A stretch of DNA of 64,000 nucleotides, from the NCBI RefSeq assembly GCF_043641665.1, contig NC_092181.1:12563463-12627462 (forward strand), given 5' to 3'. This stretch comes from Enoplosus armatus (taxonomy: Eukaryota > Chordata > Actinopteri > Centrarchiformes > Enoplosidae). The position numbers and the translations under genes were made by a program. This document shows, piece by piece, positions 26,741-35,980 of the stretch; the first letter of the stretch is position 1; each line of letters opens with the position of its first letter. The notes below the pieces were generated by a model. The model had not been told where the DNA came from, did not search any database, and saw nothing but the letters and a program-made list of their open reading frames with translations.

Positions 26741-29132
26741 CACTAATTGTTTTTTCAGCACTTTTTCGTTCTGTACATACATACAGTATGTTTTTCAAAT
26801 TGGTCTCTTCATAATCTGATATTTTTCTTATATACTGACCTGTGTTGCATTACTGGTGCTGTTATGCACCCACTCTAAATGCTGTGATTCATACTTTTAG
26901 GATACCTTTAATCGTACATTTCTGCGTAATACTGTTTGTGCCAGTATTTAAAAGTATATTTTAGGTTTACATGTTTTCCCTGCTCCTGTTTGTAAAAGCA
27001 GGCTCTCACTTTATCAGTATAAATCACTCTATTATCTTGTGCCCTAATGTACATGTGCAACTGTGGGACACAAGTCTAAAACTCCAAGAAAGCTCGCTGG
27101 TCAATAGTTTTAAAAAGGTGCAAACAAATCTCTTTAAACGTAGAAATTGTGTTATAACATCTTATATCATGACCTACTTTGATGGGATAACAGATAAAAA
27201 AATTGGCACACATTAACGTCATAAAACAATGATGTTCATTGAGGTGCATATTCCCTGTTACTCAAAAGGTCTTCATTTCCTCACTTAACATTTTTTGCTC
27301 TGTCTCTTACAGCCTTGATCTGCTGTCGTCATTCTTTTTTTTCTCGGTGTTGAACAAAACTATCTTTGGAATGAAATCACACTGTGTTATTTAACACTAT
27401 ATTACGTATTTCTCACTCTGAGAAACTGAGAAATGAAGCAACGGCTACTCTACTACAAAACACATCGCATACACAAGCTATGCTCTAATTGAAATCACTG
27501 AGTGTTGATTTGTTTCCAAACTCTGAGGCAATATTCTCCCTGGTGACTCACTCTGATTTAATAAATAATAGACGAGGACACCCGGATGGTCGGGAATTTG
27601 TTTTCTACTCGGGTTTCATCAGGCCTTCTTCAGTGTAAATATGCTTTATAACCATTTGTATTCTCGTCTCATTAGTCTGTCTCAGTCTGAGCTGGTTTCA
27701 GTCTGCTGAGTCGGGAGACTTCGTTCCTTCATCTGCTCTCCTTTTCCACTCTTCCTCTTCTCCTCCTCTTCACTTTGTGTAATCATTGGGGGACTGGAGT
27801 CACTTTGCCTCTAAATGCAGCCTAACAAAAGAGCAATCACCCCCCTCAATCTCGCAGTGTCTTCTTTTTTTTCTTTGTTTCCTCTTTGTCTGACTCTGTC
27901 TCTCTCTGGCCTTCCCTTCTCTCTCTGTCTATATCACTTCGTTGATCGCTCTTTCTTCCCTCTGCTTCCTTCCTGATTCTTTTTATATCTCACTGAGATG
28001 GTCCTCAGAGGCATTCAGTGGAGTTGTCTGATCTGAATAAATGTTTGCGATTAGAGCCAGGGCTGTCTTGTGGTTTGGGGCTGCCAATGTGGGAGTCGGT
28101 GCTCAAGTCACTCAGCGTGCCGCGGCGTTTAAATGAGTCTTTGTCAAAGCCCCCCCCCCCACTCTGTTTGTCACTCTCAGTTTGTGGCATCTATTTATAA
28201 TGGCCTGGGAGACGTGCGGAAAGCCCCAGCCTCTTCCTCTGTCTGAACAAACAAGATAGTTGAGGATGGTTACTTTTTTCCTATCACAGGGGCTTTTATT
28301 TGGATGCAGATTCGATGTGAAAACGTTTGGGATAGTGTACAGTTTGTATAATGAATGTTGTCAGAAGATAGAAACTCCAGTTTCTATGGTTTATAGAGCT
28401 ATTGAAACAAAGTAAACTGAAATATACATGCAAGCGAACAAATCACATTATATAGAGCCATAAACAATTAGTGTTGCGCACAGCAAAACCTTTTAAGAGC
28501 TACTAATGCAACAAACTGAACTGATGTCTGTCCAGTATGAGATGTTCTCTCCACCAATCATGTATTTTTATGCCAGCTCCTTTGAAGACTCAACGCCTCA
28601 TAAAAGAGTGTAAACTTTCTCTCATCTTCAAAGATGGTCCGCAGGGGCTCCATTTTTCCCCAAAGATGCACCCAGGTTGGGATGTGCTCGCGTTGACCCA
28701 TCTGGTCATTCCACGGCACACAGCTGAGTGGCTGCTGAAAATATGGCCAGACGTTGACCTTCCTTACTTTGATTTTGACGCTCTCACCACCCGCAGTGCT
28801 TTCTTGGAGCCCAGCCTCACGCGCCACTCGCCCTCCCGCTGATACCACCCAGCTCAATGCAGTACCAGACTTTGAAGTGGGTGCAAGACAGTTAGTGCAG
28901 GGCATTATCACGTGGAAGTAAGTCTTTGATCTCTTATTTCTTTTTTGTTTTGCAAAAACAAAAGTAATCTGCGCAAGTACATGCACGAATCCTGAACGTG
29001 CTTTCACAGGTATTTTTTTTCTTTCTTTTTTTCAAAATTTGTTACAACATGAGTCGGGAAAGAACAAAAGACAATGGACCCATTTTGGATGTTTTGTCAG
29101 GTGTGACTACATCCCTGCTTGGTGTTGATGGA

Positions 29133-29175
29133 GGGGAATAGCTCAAATTTTACTTGGTTTGCGCATATTAACATG
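29133..29175 (+). pseudogene. Older tRNA-Ala-like relic at array edge
   Basis: GGGGAATAGCTCAAATTTTA and then TTGGTTTGCGCAT. The 5' end GGGGAATAGCTCAAAT is closer to genuine tRNA-Ala than in the regular units, which supports the assignment of the whole relic family. Confidence 0.5.
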
Positions 29176-29380
29176 ACAGAACACCACGCTAACAATTTTT
29201 TCACAAGAATGAAGCCAAGACAGAATGGACAAAAAAAGGCCCATTTTGGAAGTATAGTTAGGTGGGACCATTATGTACAGTGCAAAACCTGACCAGTTTT
29301 CAGTGGTAAGTCAGGCATGACCACTTGGCATCAGTGCAGGGGAAATAATTTGAATAGGTATCAAATTAGGCTTGAGCACT

Positions 29381-29453
29381 CAACCACGAAGGGACTCGAA
29401 CCCTCAATCTCCTGATTCGAAGTCAGATGCCTTATCCATTAGGCCACGTGGTC
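29381..29453 (-). tRNA. tRNA-Arg (anticodon UCG)
   Basis: This 73-nt cloverleaf on the minus strand has a 7-bp acceptor (GACCACG/CGTGGTT, closing G-U), a 4-bp D stem (GCCT/AGGC), a 5-bp anticodon stem with loop CTTCGAA giving anticodon TCG, a 5-base variable loop, a T arm with GGTTCGAGTCC as box B, and discriminator G. It closely resembles vertebrate tRNA-Arg-UCG. No CCA is encoded. The first T4 run in the minus-strand downstream direction is roughly 95 nt away (about 29283-29286), so normal Pol III termination is doubtful. Confidence 0.75.
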
Positions 29454-29766
29454 AACTGTAAATTGCAGATTTCTAGCAAAAGTGAGAGACATAGTGACTT
29501 TTTACAGAACTAGCCCAGGCCAGTACGGGAATCAGACTCAAAATCAGACGAAAAACGATTTTGCGACGCTCAAAGCATCTGACGTAATAGGCTTGCTTTT
29601 GCTTTTGAACAGAATTAAACCAGGACAGAAACTGACCAATTTTCAATGTTTATTAAGGCATGACAACTTAGCATCAGTGCAGGGGAAAGAGCTTAAATTG
29701 GTATTCAGGTGGTTTGCATGTTTGCACATGGTTCCAGAGATGGCCATCAAATTAGGCTTGAGCACT

Positions 29767-29839
29767 CAACCACGAAGGGACTCAAACCCGCAATTTTCTG
29801 ATCCGAAATCAGATGCCTTATCCTTTAGGCCACGTGGTC
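29767..29839 (-). pseudogene. Decayed tRNA-Arg (UCG) copy
   Basis: Same 73-nt layout as the copy at 29381-29453, with anticodon TCG kept. Box B reads GGTTTGAGTCC, so the near-invariant C of TTC is T, and the T stem has a C/T mismatch. Probably not functional. Confidence 0.65.
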
Positions 29840-29963
29840 AACAAAGTAGCCTACAGAGCTAACCGGCCATCTTTTGCATGTATTTTTTCTGTTTTTAAAT
29901 TTTTTATTATGGAGTTGTTACAGCAAAAGTCAGGGACGCAAGAAGAAATAATTGACCCATTTT

Positions 29964-30023
29964 GGATGTTCTTAAATTGTAGAGTGCTCGCTTTGCGCAT
30001 ATGAACAGCATCGGGACACTGCA
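29964..30023 (+). pseudogene. tRNA-Ala (UGC)-like relic
   Basis: GGATGTTCTTAAATTGTAGAG, split here as GGATGTTC and TTAAATTGTAGAG, then TGCTCGCTTTGCGCAT and ATCGGGA, parallels a vertebrate tRNA-Ala of the AAATGG-TAGAGC-GCTCGC type, with TGC at the anticodon position. The anticodon stem, T arm and acceptor 3' strand no longer pair, so this is only a relic. It runs opposite to the Ile and Arg copies. Confidence 0.5.
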
Positions 30024-30085
30024 GACAGAACAAAAACACACTGGATGTTGATTGCAGACACCTTGATTTGTTAATGGACTATCAC

Positions 30086-30159
30086 TGGCCAGTATGGGGA
30101 CTGAACCCATGCCCTTGGCATTATTAGCACCACGCTCTAAGCATCTGAGCTAACTGGTT
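30086..30159 (-). pseudogene. Decayed tRNA-Ile (AAU) copy
   Basis: Anticodon loop CTAATAA is kept. The first two acceptor pairs are A/C mismatches, the conserved GG of the D loop is GC, and box B reads GGTTCAGTCC with G for the conserved A58. Confidence 0.65.
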
Positions 30160-30725
30160 GTCTTTTCCATGAATTTATCCCTTTTTTTTCTTTTTCAAGA
30201 GTTGTTACAGCAAAACTCAGGGACAGAAGAAAAAATAAAGGACCCATTTTGGATGTTTTCTCAGGTGTGACCACGACGCTCAAACCATCTGAGGTAATAG
30301 GCCTGCTTTTTTGCTTTTGAACAGAATTTGTACCAGAATTAAACCGGGACAGAAACTGACCAATTTTCAATGTTTATTAAGGCGTGACAACTTAGCATCA
30401 GTACAGGGGAAAGAGCTTAAATTGGTATTCATTCGGTTTGCATGGTAGCAGCATTATGGGAACCAGACTCAAGACCTTGGAGTTGTTAGCACCACGCTGA
30501 CAAAATTTGCTCAAGAATGAAGCCAGGACAGAATGGACAAAAGCAAACCCATTTTGGAAGTACAGTCAGGTGGGACCACCTCCCAGCTTGCAGTTGGTGG
30601 AGGGGAAAACCTTAAATTGTAGAGTACTCGCTTTGCATAGATGAACAGCATCGGGACACTGCAGACAGAACAAAAAAACAACGGATGCTGATAGCAAACA
30701 TCTTGATTTGTTAATTGACTATCAC

Positions 30726-30799
30726 TGGCCAGTATGGGGATTGAACCCATGACCTTGGCGTTATTAGCACCACGCTCTAACCATCTGAGCTAACCGGCC
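30726..30799 (-). tRNA. tRNA-Ile (anticodon AAU), structurally intact
   Basis: This 74-nt cloverleaf has a full acceptor GGCCGGT/ACTGGCC, D arm GCTC-AGATGGTTA-GAGC, anticodon stem TGGTG/CGCCA with loop CTAATAA (anticodon AAT), variable AGGTC, T arm ATGGG-TTCAATC-CCCAT and discriminator A. Boxes A and B fit the consensus. It is the best-preserved tRNA-Ile of the array. Its 5' flank is the same AT-rich spacer that follows the 13-base stubs in the other units. On the minus strand a run of seven T lies about 48 nt beyond the 3' end (30672-30678), which could serve as a distal Pol III terminator. Confidence 0.85.
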
Positions 30800-30894
30800 A
30801 TCTTTTGCATGTATTTTTTCTTTTTTTAAATTTTTTATTATAGAGTTGTTATGGCAAAAGTCAGGGACACAAGAAGAAATAATGGACCCATTTT

Positions 30895-30954
30895 GGATGT
30901 TCTTAAATTGTAGAGTGCTCGCTTTGCGCATATGAACAGCATCGGGACACTGCA
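30895..30954 (+). pseudogene. tRNA-Ala (UGC)-like relic
   Basis: Same 60-nt relic as at 29964, about 62 nt before the next tRNA-Ile 3' end, in the first regular unit. Confidence 0.5.
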
Positions 30955-31016
30955 GACAGAACAAAAACACACTGGATGTTGATTGCAGACACCTTGATTT
31001 GTTAATGGACTATCAC

Positions 31017-31090
31017 TGGCCAGTATGGGGACTGAACCCATGCCCTTGGCATTATTAGCACCACGCTCTAAGCATCTGAGCTAACTGGTC
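31017..31090 (-). pseudogene. Decayed tRNA-Ile (AAU) copy
   Basis: As the copy at 30086, but the first acceptor pair is restored (GACCAGT/ACTGGCC, one A/C mismatch). The D-loop GC and box B A58G defects are shared, so these copies form one subfamily distinct from the intact gene at 30726. Confidence 0.6.
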
Positions 31091-31398
31091 GTCTTTTCCA
31101 TGTATTTTTTCCCTTTTTTTTCTTTTTCAAGAGTTGTTACAGCAAAAGTCAGGGACAGAAGAAAAAATAAAGGACCCATTTTGGATGTTTTCTCAGGTAT
31201 GACCACGACGCTCAAAGCATCTGACGTAATAGGCTTGCTTTTGCTTTTAAAGCAGGACAGAAACTGACCAATTTTCACTGTTTATTAAGGCATGACAACT
31301 TAGCATCAGTGCAGGGGAAAGAGCTTAAATTGGTATTCAGGTGGTTTGCATGTTTGCACATGGTTCCAGAGATGGCCATCAAATTAGGCTTAAGCACT

Positions 31399-31471
31399 CA
31401 ACCACGAAGGGACTCGAACCCTCAATCTCCTGATTCGAAGTCAGATGCCTTATCCATTTGGCCACGTGGTC
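31399..31471 (-). tRNA. tRNA-Arg (UCG), D-stem mismatch
   Basis: Box B, the anticodon arm and the acceptor are as in the intact copies. A T-to-A change makes the D stem GCCA/AGGC, losing one pair. It may still fold. Second tRNA of the 30788-31560 unit. Confidence 0.6.
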
Positions 31472-31667
31472 AACTGTAAATTGCAGATTTCTAGCAAAAG
31501 TGACATAGTGACATAGTGACTTTTTACAGAACTAGCCTAACTAGCCTAACTAGCCTACAGAGCTAACCGGCCATCTTTTGCATGTATTTTTTCTTTTTTT
31601 AAATTTTTTATTATAGAGTTGTTACAGCAAAAGTCAGGGACACAAGAAGAAATAATGGACCCATTTT

Positions 31668-31727
31668 GGATGTTCTCAAATTGTAGAGTACTCGCTTTGC
31701 GCATATGAACAGCATCGGGACACTGCA
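31668..31727 (+). pseudogene. tRNA-Ala (UGC)-like relic
   Basis: Has CTCAAATTGTAGAGTACTCGC, split as CTCAAATTGTAGAG and TACTCGC. It therefore keeps the box A-like CTCAAAT better than the 29964 copy. Confidence 0.5.
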
Positions 31728-31789
31728 GACAGAACAAAAACACACTGGATGTTGATTGCAGACACCTTGATTTGTTAATGGACTATCAC

Positions 31790-31863
31790 TGGCCAGTATG
31801 GGGACTGAACCCATGCCCTTGGCATTATTAGCACCACGCTCTAAGCATCTGAGCTAACTGGTC
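31790..31863 (-). pseudogene. Decayed tRNA-Ile (AAU) copy
   Basis: Matches the copy at 31017-31090 throughout, 773 bp further on. Confidence 0.6.
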
Positions 31864-32171
31864 GTCTTTTCCATGTATTTTTTCTATTTTTTTTCTTTTT
31901 CAAGAGTTGTTACAGCAAAAGTCAGGGACAGAAGAAAAAATAAAGGACCCATTTTGGATGTTTTCTCAGGTATGACCACGACGCTCAAAGCATCTGACGT
32001 AATAGGCTTGCTTTTGCTTTTAAAGCAGGACAGAAACTGACCAATTTTCACTGTTTATTAAGGCATGACAACTTAGCATCAGTGCAGGGGAAAGAGCTTA
32101 AATTGGTATTCAGGTGGTTTGCAGGTTTGCACATGGTTCCAGAGATGGCCATCAAATTAGGCTTAAGCACT

Positions 32172-32244
32172 CAACCACGAAGGGACTCGAACCCTCAATC
32201 TCCTGATTCGAAGTCAGATGCCTTATCCATTTGGCCACGTGGTC
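32172..32244 (-). tRNA. tRNA-Arg (UCG), D-stem mismatch
   Basis: Identical in all inspected arms to the copy 773 bp upstream, including the same lost D-stem pair. This points to duplication of the whole unit after that mutation. Confidence 0.6.
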
Positions 32245-32440
32245 AACTGTAAATTGCAGATTTCTAGCAAAAGTGACATAGTGACATAGTGACTTTTTAC
32301 AGAACTAGCCTAACTAGCCTAACTAGCCTACAGAGCTAACCGGCCATCTTTTGCATGTATTTTTTCTTTTTTTAAATTTTTTATTATAGAGTTGTTACAG
32401 CAAAAGTCAGGGACACAAGAAGAAATAATGGACCCATTTT

Positions 32441-32500
32441 GGATGTTCTCAAATTGTAGAGTACTCGCTTTGCGCATATGAACAGCATCGGGACACTGCA
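32441..32500 (+). pseudogene. tRNA-Ala (UGC)-like relic
   Basis: Copy 773 bp after the one at 31668, no difference seen. Confidence 0.5.
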
Positions 32501-32562
32501 GACAGAACAAAAACACACTGGATGTTGATTGCAGACACCTTGATTTGTTAATGGACTATCAC

Positions 32563-32636
32563 TGGCCAGTATGGGGACTGAACCCATGCCCTTGGCATTA
32601 TTAGCACCACGCTCTAAGCATCTGAGCTAACTGGTC
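32563..32636 (-). pseudogene. Decayed tRNA-Ile (AAU) copy
   Basis: Third member of the same subfamily, again exactly 773 bp on. Confidence 0.6.
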
Positions 32637-32944
32637 GTCTTTTCCATGTATTTTTTCTATTTTTTTTCTTTTTCAAGAGTTGTTACAGCAAAAGTCAGGG
32701 ACAGAAGAAAAAATAAAGGACCCATTTTGGATGTTTTCTCAGGTATGACCACGACGCTCAAAGCATCTGACGTAATAGGCTTGCTTTTGCTTTTAAAGCA
32801 GGACAGAAACTGACCAATTTTCACTGTTTATTAAGGCATGACAACTTAGCATCAGTGCAGGGGAAAGAGCTTAAATTGGTATTCAGGTGGTTTGCAGGTT
32901 TGCACATGGTTCCAGAGATGGCCATCAAATTAGGCTTAAGGACT

Positions 32945-33017
32945 CAACCACGAAGGGACTCGAACCCTCAATCTCCTGATTCGAAGTCAGATGCCTTATC
33001 CATTAGGCCACGTGGTC
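32945..33017 (-). tRNA. tRNA-Arg (anticodon UCG)
   Basis: Intact cloverleaf. The D stem is GCCT/AGGC, as in the 29381 copy and unlike the two preceding units. Either the D-stem mutation is private to two units, or gene conversion restored this one. Confidence 0.7.
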
Positions 33018-33209
33018 AACTGTAAATTGCAGATTTCTAGCAAAAGTGACAGACATAGTGACTTTTTACAGAACTAGCCTAACTAGCCTAACTAGCCTAC
33101 AGAGCTAACCGGCCATCTTTTGCATGTATTTTTTCTTTTTTTAAATTTTTTATTATAGAGTTGTTACAGCAAAAGTCAGGGACACAAGAAGAAATAATGG
33201 ACCCATTTT

Positions 33210-33269
33210 GGATGTTCTCAAATTGTAGAGTACTCGCTTTGCGCATATGAACAGCATCGGGACACTGCA
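33210..33269 (+). pseudogene. tRNA-Ala (UGC)-like relic
   Basis: Copy in the last regular unit, with spacing of 769 bp because of a 4-bp deletion elsewhere in the unit. Confidence 0.5.
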
Positions 33270-33331
33270 GACAGAACAAAAACACACTGGATGTTGATTG
33301 CAGACACCTTGATTTGTTAATGGACTATCAC

Positions 33332-33405
33332 TGGCCAGTATGGGGACTGAGCCCATGCCCTTGGCGTTATTAGTACCACGCTCTAAGCATCTGAGCTAAC
33401 TGGTC
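33332..33405 (-). pseudogene. Decayed tRNA-Ile (AAU) copy with private changes
   Basis: Differs from the preceding copies by GGGCTCAGTCC in the T arm, GTGGTACTAATAACGCC in the anticodon arm and a repaired anticodon stem base. It is the most diverged of the regular units. Confidence 0.6.
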
Positions 33406-33723
33406 GTCTTTTCCATGTATTTTTTCTATTTTTTTTCTTTTTCAAGAATTGTTACAGCAAAAGTCAGGGACAGAAGAAAAAATAAAGGACCCATTTTGGA
33501 TGTTTTCTCAGGTATGACCACGACGCTCAAAGCATCTGACGTAATAGGCTTGCTTTTGCTTTTGAACAGAATTAAACCAGGACAGAAACTGACCAATTTT
33601 CAATGTTTATTAAGGCATGACAACTTAGCATCAGTGCAGGGGAAAGAGCTTAAATTGGTATTCAGGTGGTTTGCATGTTTGCACATGGTTCCAGAGATGG
33701 CCATCAAATTAGGCTTGAGCACT

Positions 33724-33796
33724 CAACCACGAAGGGACTCAAACCCACAATTTTCTGATCCGAAATCAGATGCCTTATCCTTTAGGCCACGTGGTC
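33724..33796 (-). pseudogene. Decayed tRNA-Arg (UCG) copy
   Basis: Shares the TTTGAGT T loop and the AAAGGATA D loop of the copy at 29767-29839. The two belong to one decayed subtype found at both ends of the array. Confidence 0.65.
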
Positions 33797-34237
33797 AACA
33801 AAAGGTTACTGACTTCTAGCAACAGTGACAGACATGGTGCCTTTTTACAGAACTAGCACAGGACAGTACGGGAATCAGACTCAAAATCAGATGCAAAGCC
33901 ATTTTGCGATTTTACAGGAATCAGACTCAAAATCGGACGCAAGGCGAGTACTCTACAATTTCAGGTATTCCCCTCCACCAACGGCAAGCTGGGAGGTGGT
34001 CCCACCTGTACTGTACGGGAATAAGACTCAAGACCTTGGTGTTGTTAGCACCGTGCTAACAAAATTTGTTCAAGAATGAAGCCAGAACAGAATGGACAAA
34101 GGCAGACCCATTTTGGAAGTACAGTCAGGTGGGACCACCTCCCAGCTTGCCGTTTGTGGAGGGAAATACCTTAAATTGTAGAGGACTCACTTTGCGCATA
34201 TGAACAGCATCCGGACACTGCAGTCCCCACCTGACTT

Positions 34238-34261
34238 GGGGTTCAATCCCCATACTGGCCA
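34238..34261 (+). pseudogene. tRNA-Ile 3' end fragment, inverted
   Basis: T arm and acceptor 3' strand (GGGGTTCAATCCCC then ATACTGGCCA) on the + strand, opposite to every other tRNA-Ile copy here. Only the 3' third is present. Confidence 0.6.
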
Positions 34262-34411
34262 GTGATAGTCAATGAACAAATCAAGGTGTCTGCAATCAGC
34301 ATCTGTGAACAGAATTGGGACACTGCAGACAGAACAAAAAAACAATGGATCCTCTTTGCAGAAATCTTGATTCGTTAATTGACTATCACTGGCCAGTATG
34401 GGGATTGAACC
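34240..34411. repeat. Inverted duplication of a tRNA-Ile 3' flank
   Basis: Arms 34240-34295 and 34356-34411 (56 bp each) are reverse complements with about five mismatches, separated by a 60-base spacer. The arms contain the tRNA-Ile T arm, acceptor strand and trailer. Confidence 0.85.
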
Positions 34412-34440
34412 CATGACCTTGGCGTTATTAGCACCACACT
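34390..34440 (-). pseudogene. 5'-truncated tRNA-Ile (AAU)
   Basis: The 3' two thirds of a well-preserved tRNA-Ile (anticodon arm, TTCAATC T loop and acceptor 3' strand). The acceptor 5' strand and most of the D arm are replaced by unrelated sequence. It forms the right arm of an inverted duplication with 34240-34295. Confidence 0.65.
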
Positions 34441-34459
34441 CCACCAGCGGACAAAAGCA

Positions 34460-34497
34460 AACTTCGTTAGTGTGGTGCTAACAACACTAACGAAGTT
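34460..34497. repeat. Perfect 14-bp hairpin
   Basis: AACTTCGTTAGTGT (34460-34473) and its exact reverse complement (34484-34497) flank a 10-base loop GGTGCTAACA. It lies just beyond the truncated tRNA-Ile. The loop resembles a tRNA-Ile anticodon region (GTGCTAA), so the hairpin may be a short inverted duplication formed at a tRNA fragment. Confidence 0.8.
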
Positions 34498-34984
34498 GGA
34501 ATAAAGGTCAAAGGATAAAGGTCAAAGGAATGCTTTAAATTGTGGAGTACTCGCTTTGCGCATATGAACAGTATCGGGACACTGCAGACAGAACAAAGTA
34601 TGAGATGGTTCCAGTGTTTTAACCGAGTGCAGTGGGGTTATTAACAGCTGGCAGAACAAACAAAGGATCGCATATGGATCTAGCTATTGACAGCCAATAC
34701 TGATCGATTCAAAATATTCCAAGCGGTCCCCGTCCCAATCCTGTGCATTGGATTGAGACATCCCTACCTGCATTTTTTCATATTATTATCATTTATTTGT
34801 TTGCTTTTCAATGCTGATTCAAATGTTTCAACAGTACTGGTGTTAACACTTGCTTTCCTCAAAACTTAATTCAGTCATGTAATCATTTATGCATCTCTCA
34901 GCATTGCACACAAAGGAGTTATGATGCAATTGTATGAGAGTAAGAGTTAATGAGAGTGAACATATAAAAGAAAGATACAGTGTA

Positions 34985-34993
<9 letters not shown>

Positions 34994-35022
<29 letters not shown>
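34994..35022. repeat. (GA)n microsatellite
   Basis: About 14 GA units directly after TGTGTGTG. Confidence 0.9.
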
Positions 35023-35024
<2 letters not shown>

Positions 35025-35856
35025 GGATTAGTTAATGTCTTTGAATCCAGCCAACTCCTTTAGAAATGTTGCTTTGGCTGTTTGTGGAAGATTCTTTTTT
35101 TACATGCAAAAAACAAACAAACAAGAATATCAACTCAGCCAGTTTAAATCCTTCTTCTGTCCTTTCCAATTGACAAGTGGAAAAGTGCAGTCATGTGTGA
35201 TCAGGTGTCTTCTGTTATTTATTACATGGGTTGGCATGAATCCAGTTATCACTCAGTGATTTGGTCGGTAAGTTTTCACCAGGAAGGAGGAAACGCGTTT
35301 GTCTGAAGGCGACATTGAGATTAGGCAATCGCAATATTGTCGTTGATACATATGAAAGTGACGCTGAGAGAGAAAGTGAGTTGAGACTTAACATGAGTGT
35401 GTGCGAGTGTGTGTGAGAGAGAGAGTCTCGACAGCCCCTTTAGGTGAGTTAATTTCCCATGACAGGAGGCCTCTACTTGTTCTCTTGTATAGAGAGAGAT
35501 GAGTGCCTTCCAATCCACAGCCAGTGACACATGACTGACTGACTGACAGGCGGGCAGAGGAAAGTCTCTTTCAGTTGGTTGAGCATGGAACAATAGTGTG
35601 TAGCTAGTAGTTTGCTGCGGTTGTGTTTAGGCAATCTGGCTCCTATCAGCTGGACCAATACTAATAGACCAACACTAATAATAGGCCAAGTAAGACCTAG
35701 TCCCCTTACTTGGCGAGAGTACCATTGCATCCAATAAGTCTACCAAACAAGCATAATATGTTTAGGTGCTTGTCTAGATATAACCACATTTGAGCTGTTA
35801 CAAATTTAATTTTAAGGTTTTGACCTGTCAAACACAGGTGTAACTAAGACCAGTAA

Positions 35857-35980
35857 TGGCTGCATTCCAACTAGGTGTGCCAACCCCATGGCCCTTATAT
35901 TGTGCGTGTTGCTTCACTGCCGACCCAAATGGAACAGAGCCATCAATAGTATTAGTTACACAAGGGATTTTCCTGCTATT
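35857..35980 (+). repeat. In-window repeat family A, copy 2
   Basis: GGCTGCATTCCAACTAGGTG, TATTGTGCGTGTTGCTTCAC, GGAACAGAGCCATCAATAG and TTTTCCTGCTAT align with copy 3 along its whole length. Confidence 0.7.

Larger units (their letters stand above)
29050..34610. repeat. Tandem tRNA-bearing array, about 770-bp units
   Basis: The landmark AGCTAACCGGCC recurs at 29857, 30788, 31561, 32334 and 33103. This gives spacings of 931, 773, 773 and 769 bp. Units 31561-32333 and 32334-33102 are nearly identical by eye. Each standard unit holds, in + order: a 13-base stub of the tRNA-Ile 5' end, an AT-rich spacer, a tRNA-Ala(UGC)-like relic (+), tRNA-Ile(AAU) (-), a second AT-rich spacer, a decayed tRNA-Ile 5' half (-), a second Ala-like relic starting GGGGAAAGAGCTTAAATTGG (+), tRNA-Arg(UCG) (-), and a 9-bp motif (CTAGCCTAA) repeated about three times. 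The 931-bp unit lacks the Arg copy. Flanks (29050-29856 and 33841-34610) hold scrambled, older pieces of the same modules. No CCA is encoded at the tRNA 3' ends, so copies look like amplified genes rather than reverse-transcribed mature tRNA. Confidence 0.9.

Noticed and set aside
28558..29007. 149-codon minus-strand frame and 101-codon plus-strand frame at 28537-28842
   Set aside because: They overlap each other on opposite strands. Neither shows a recognisable motif, splice context or codon bias that I can defend.
29851..33356. Repeated 62- and 67-codon minus-strand frames
   Set aside because: They recur only because the tandem units recur, and they run through tRNA and Ala-like relic sequence. 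Not proteins.
29857..33800. CRISPR-like direct repeats
   Set aside because: Units are about 770 bp and contiguous, with no short repeat-spacer pattern, in a vertebrate intron.
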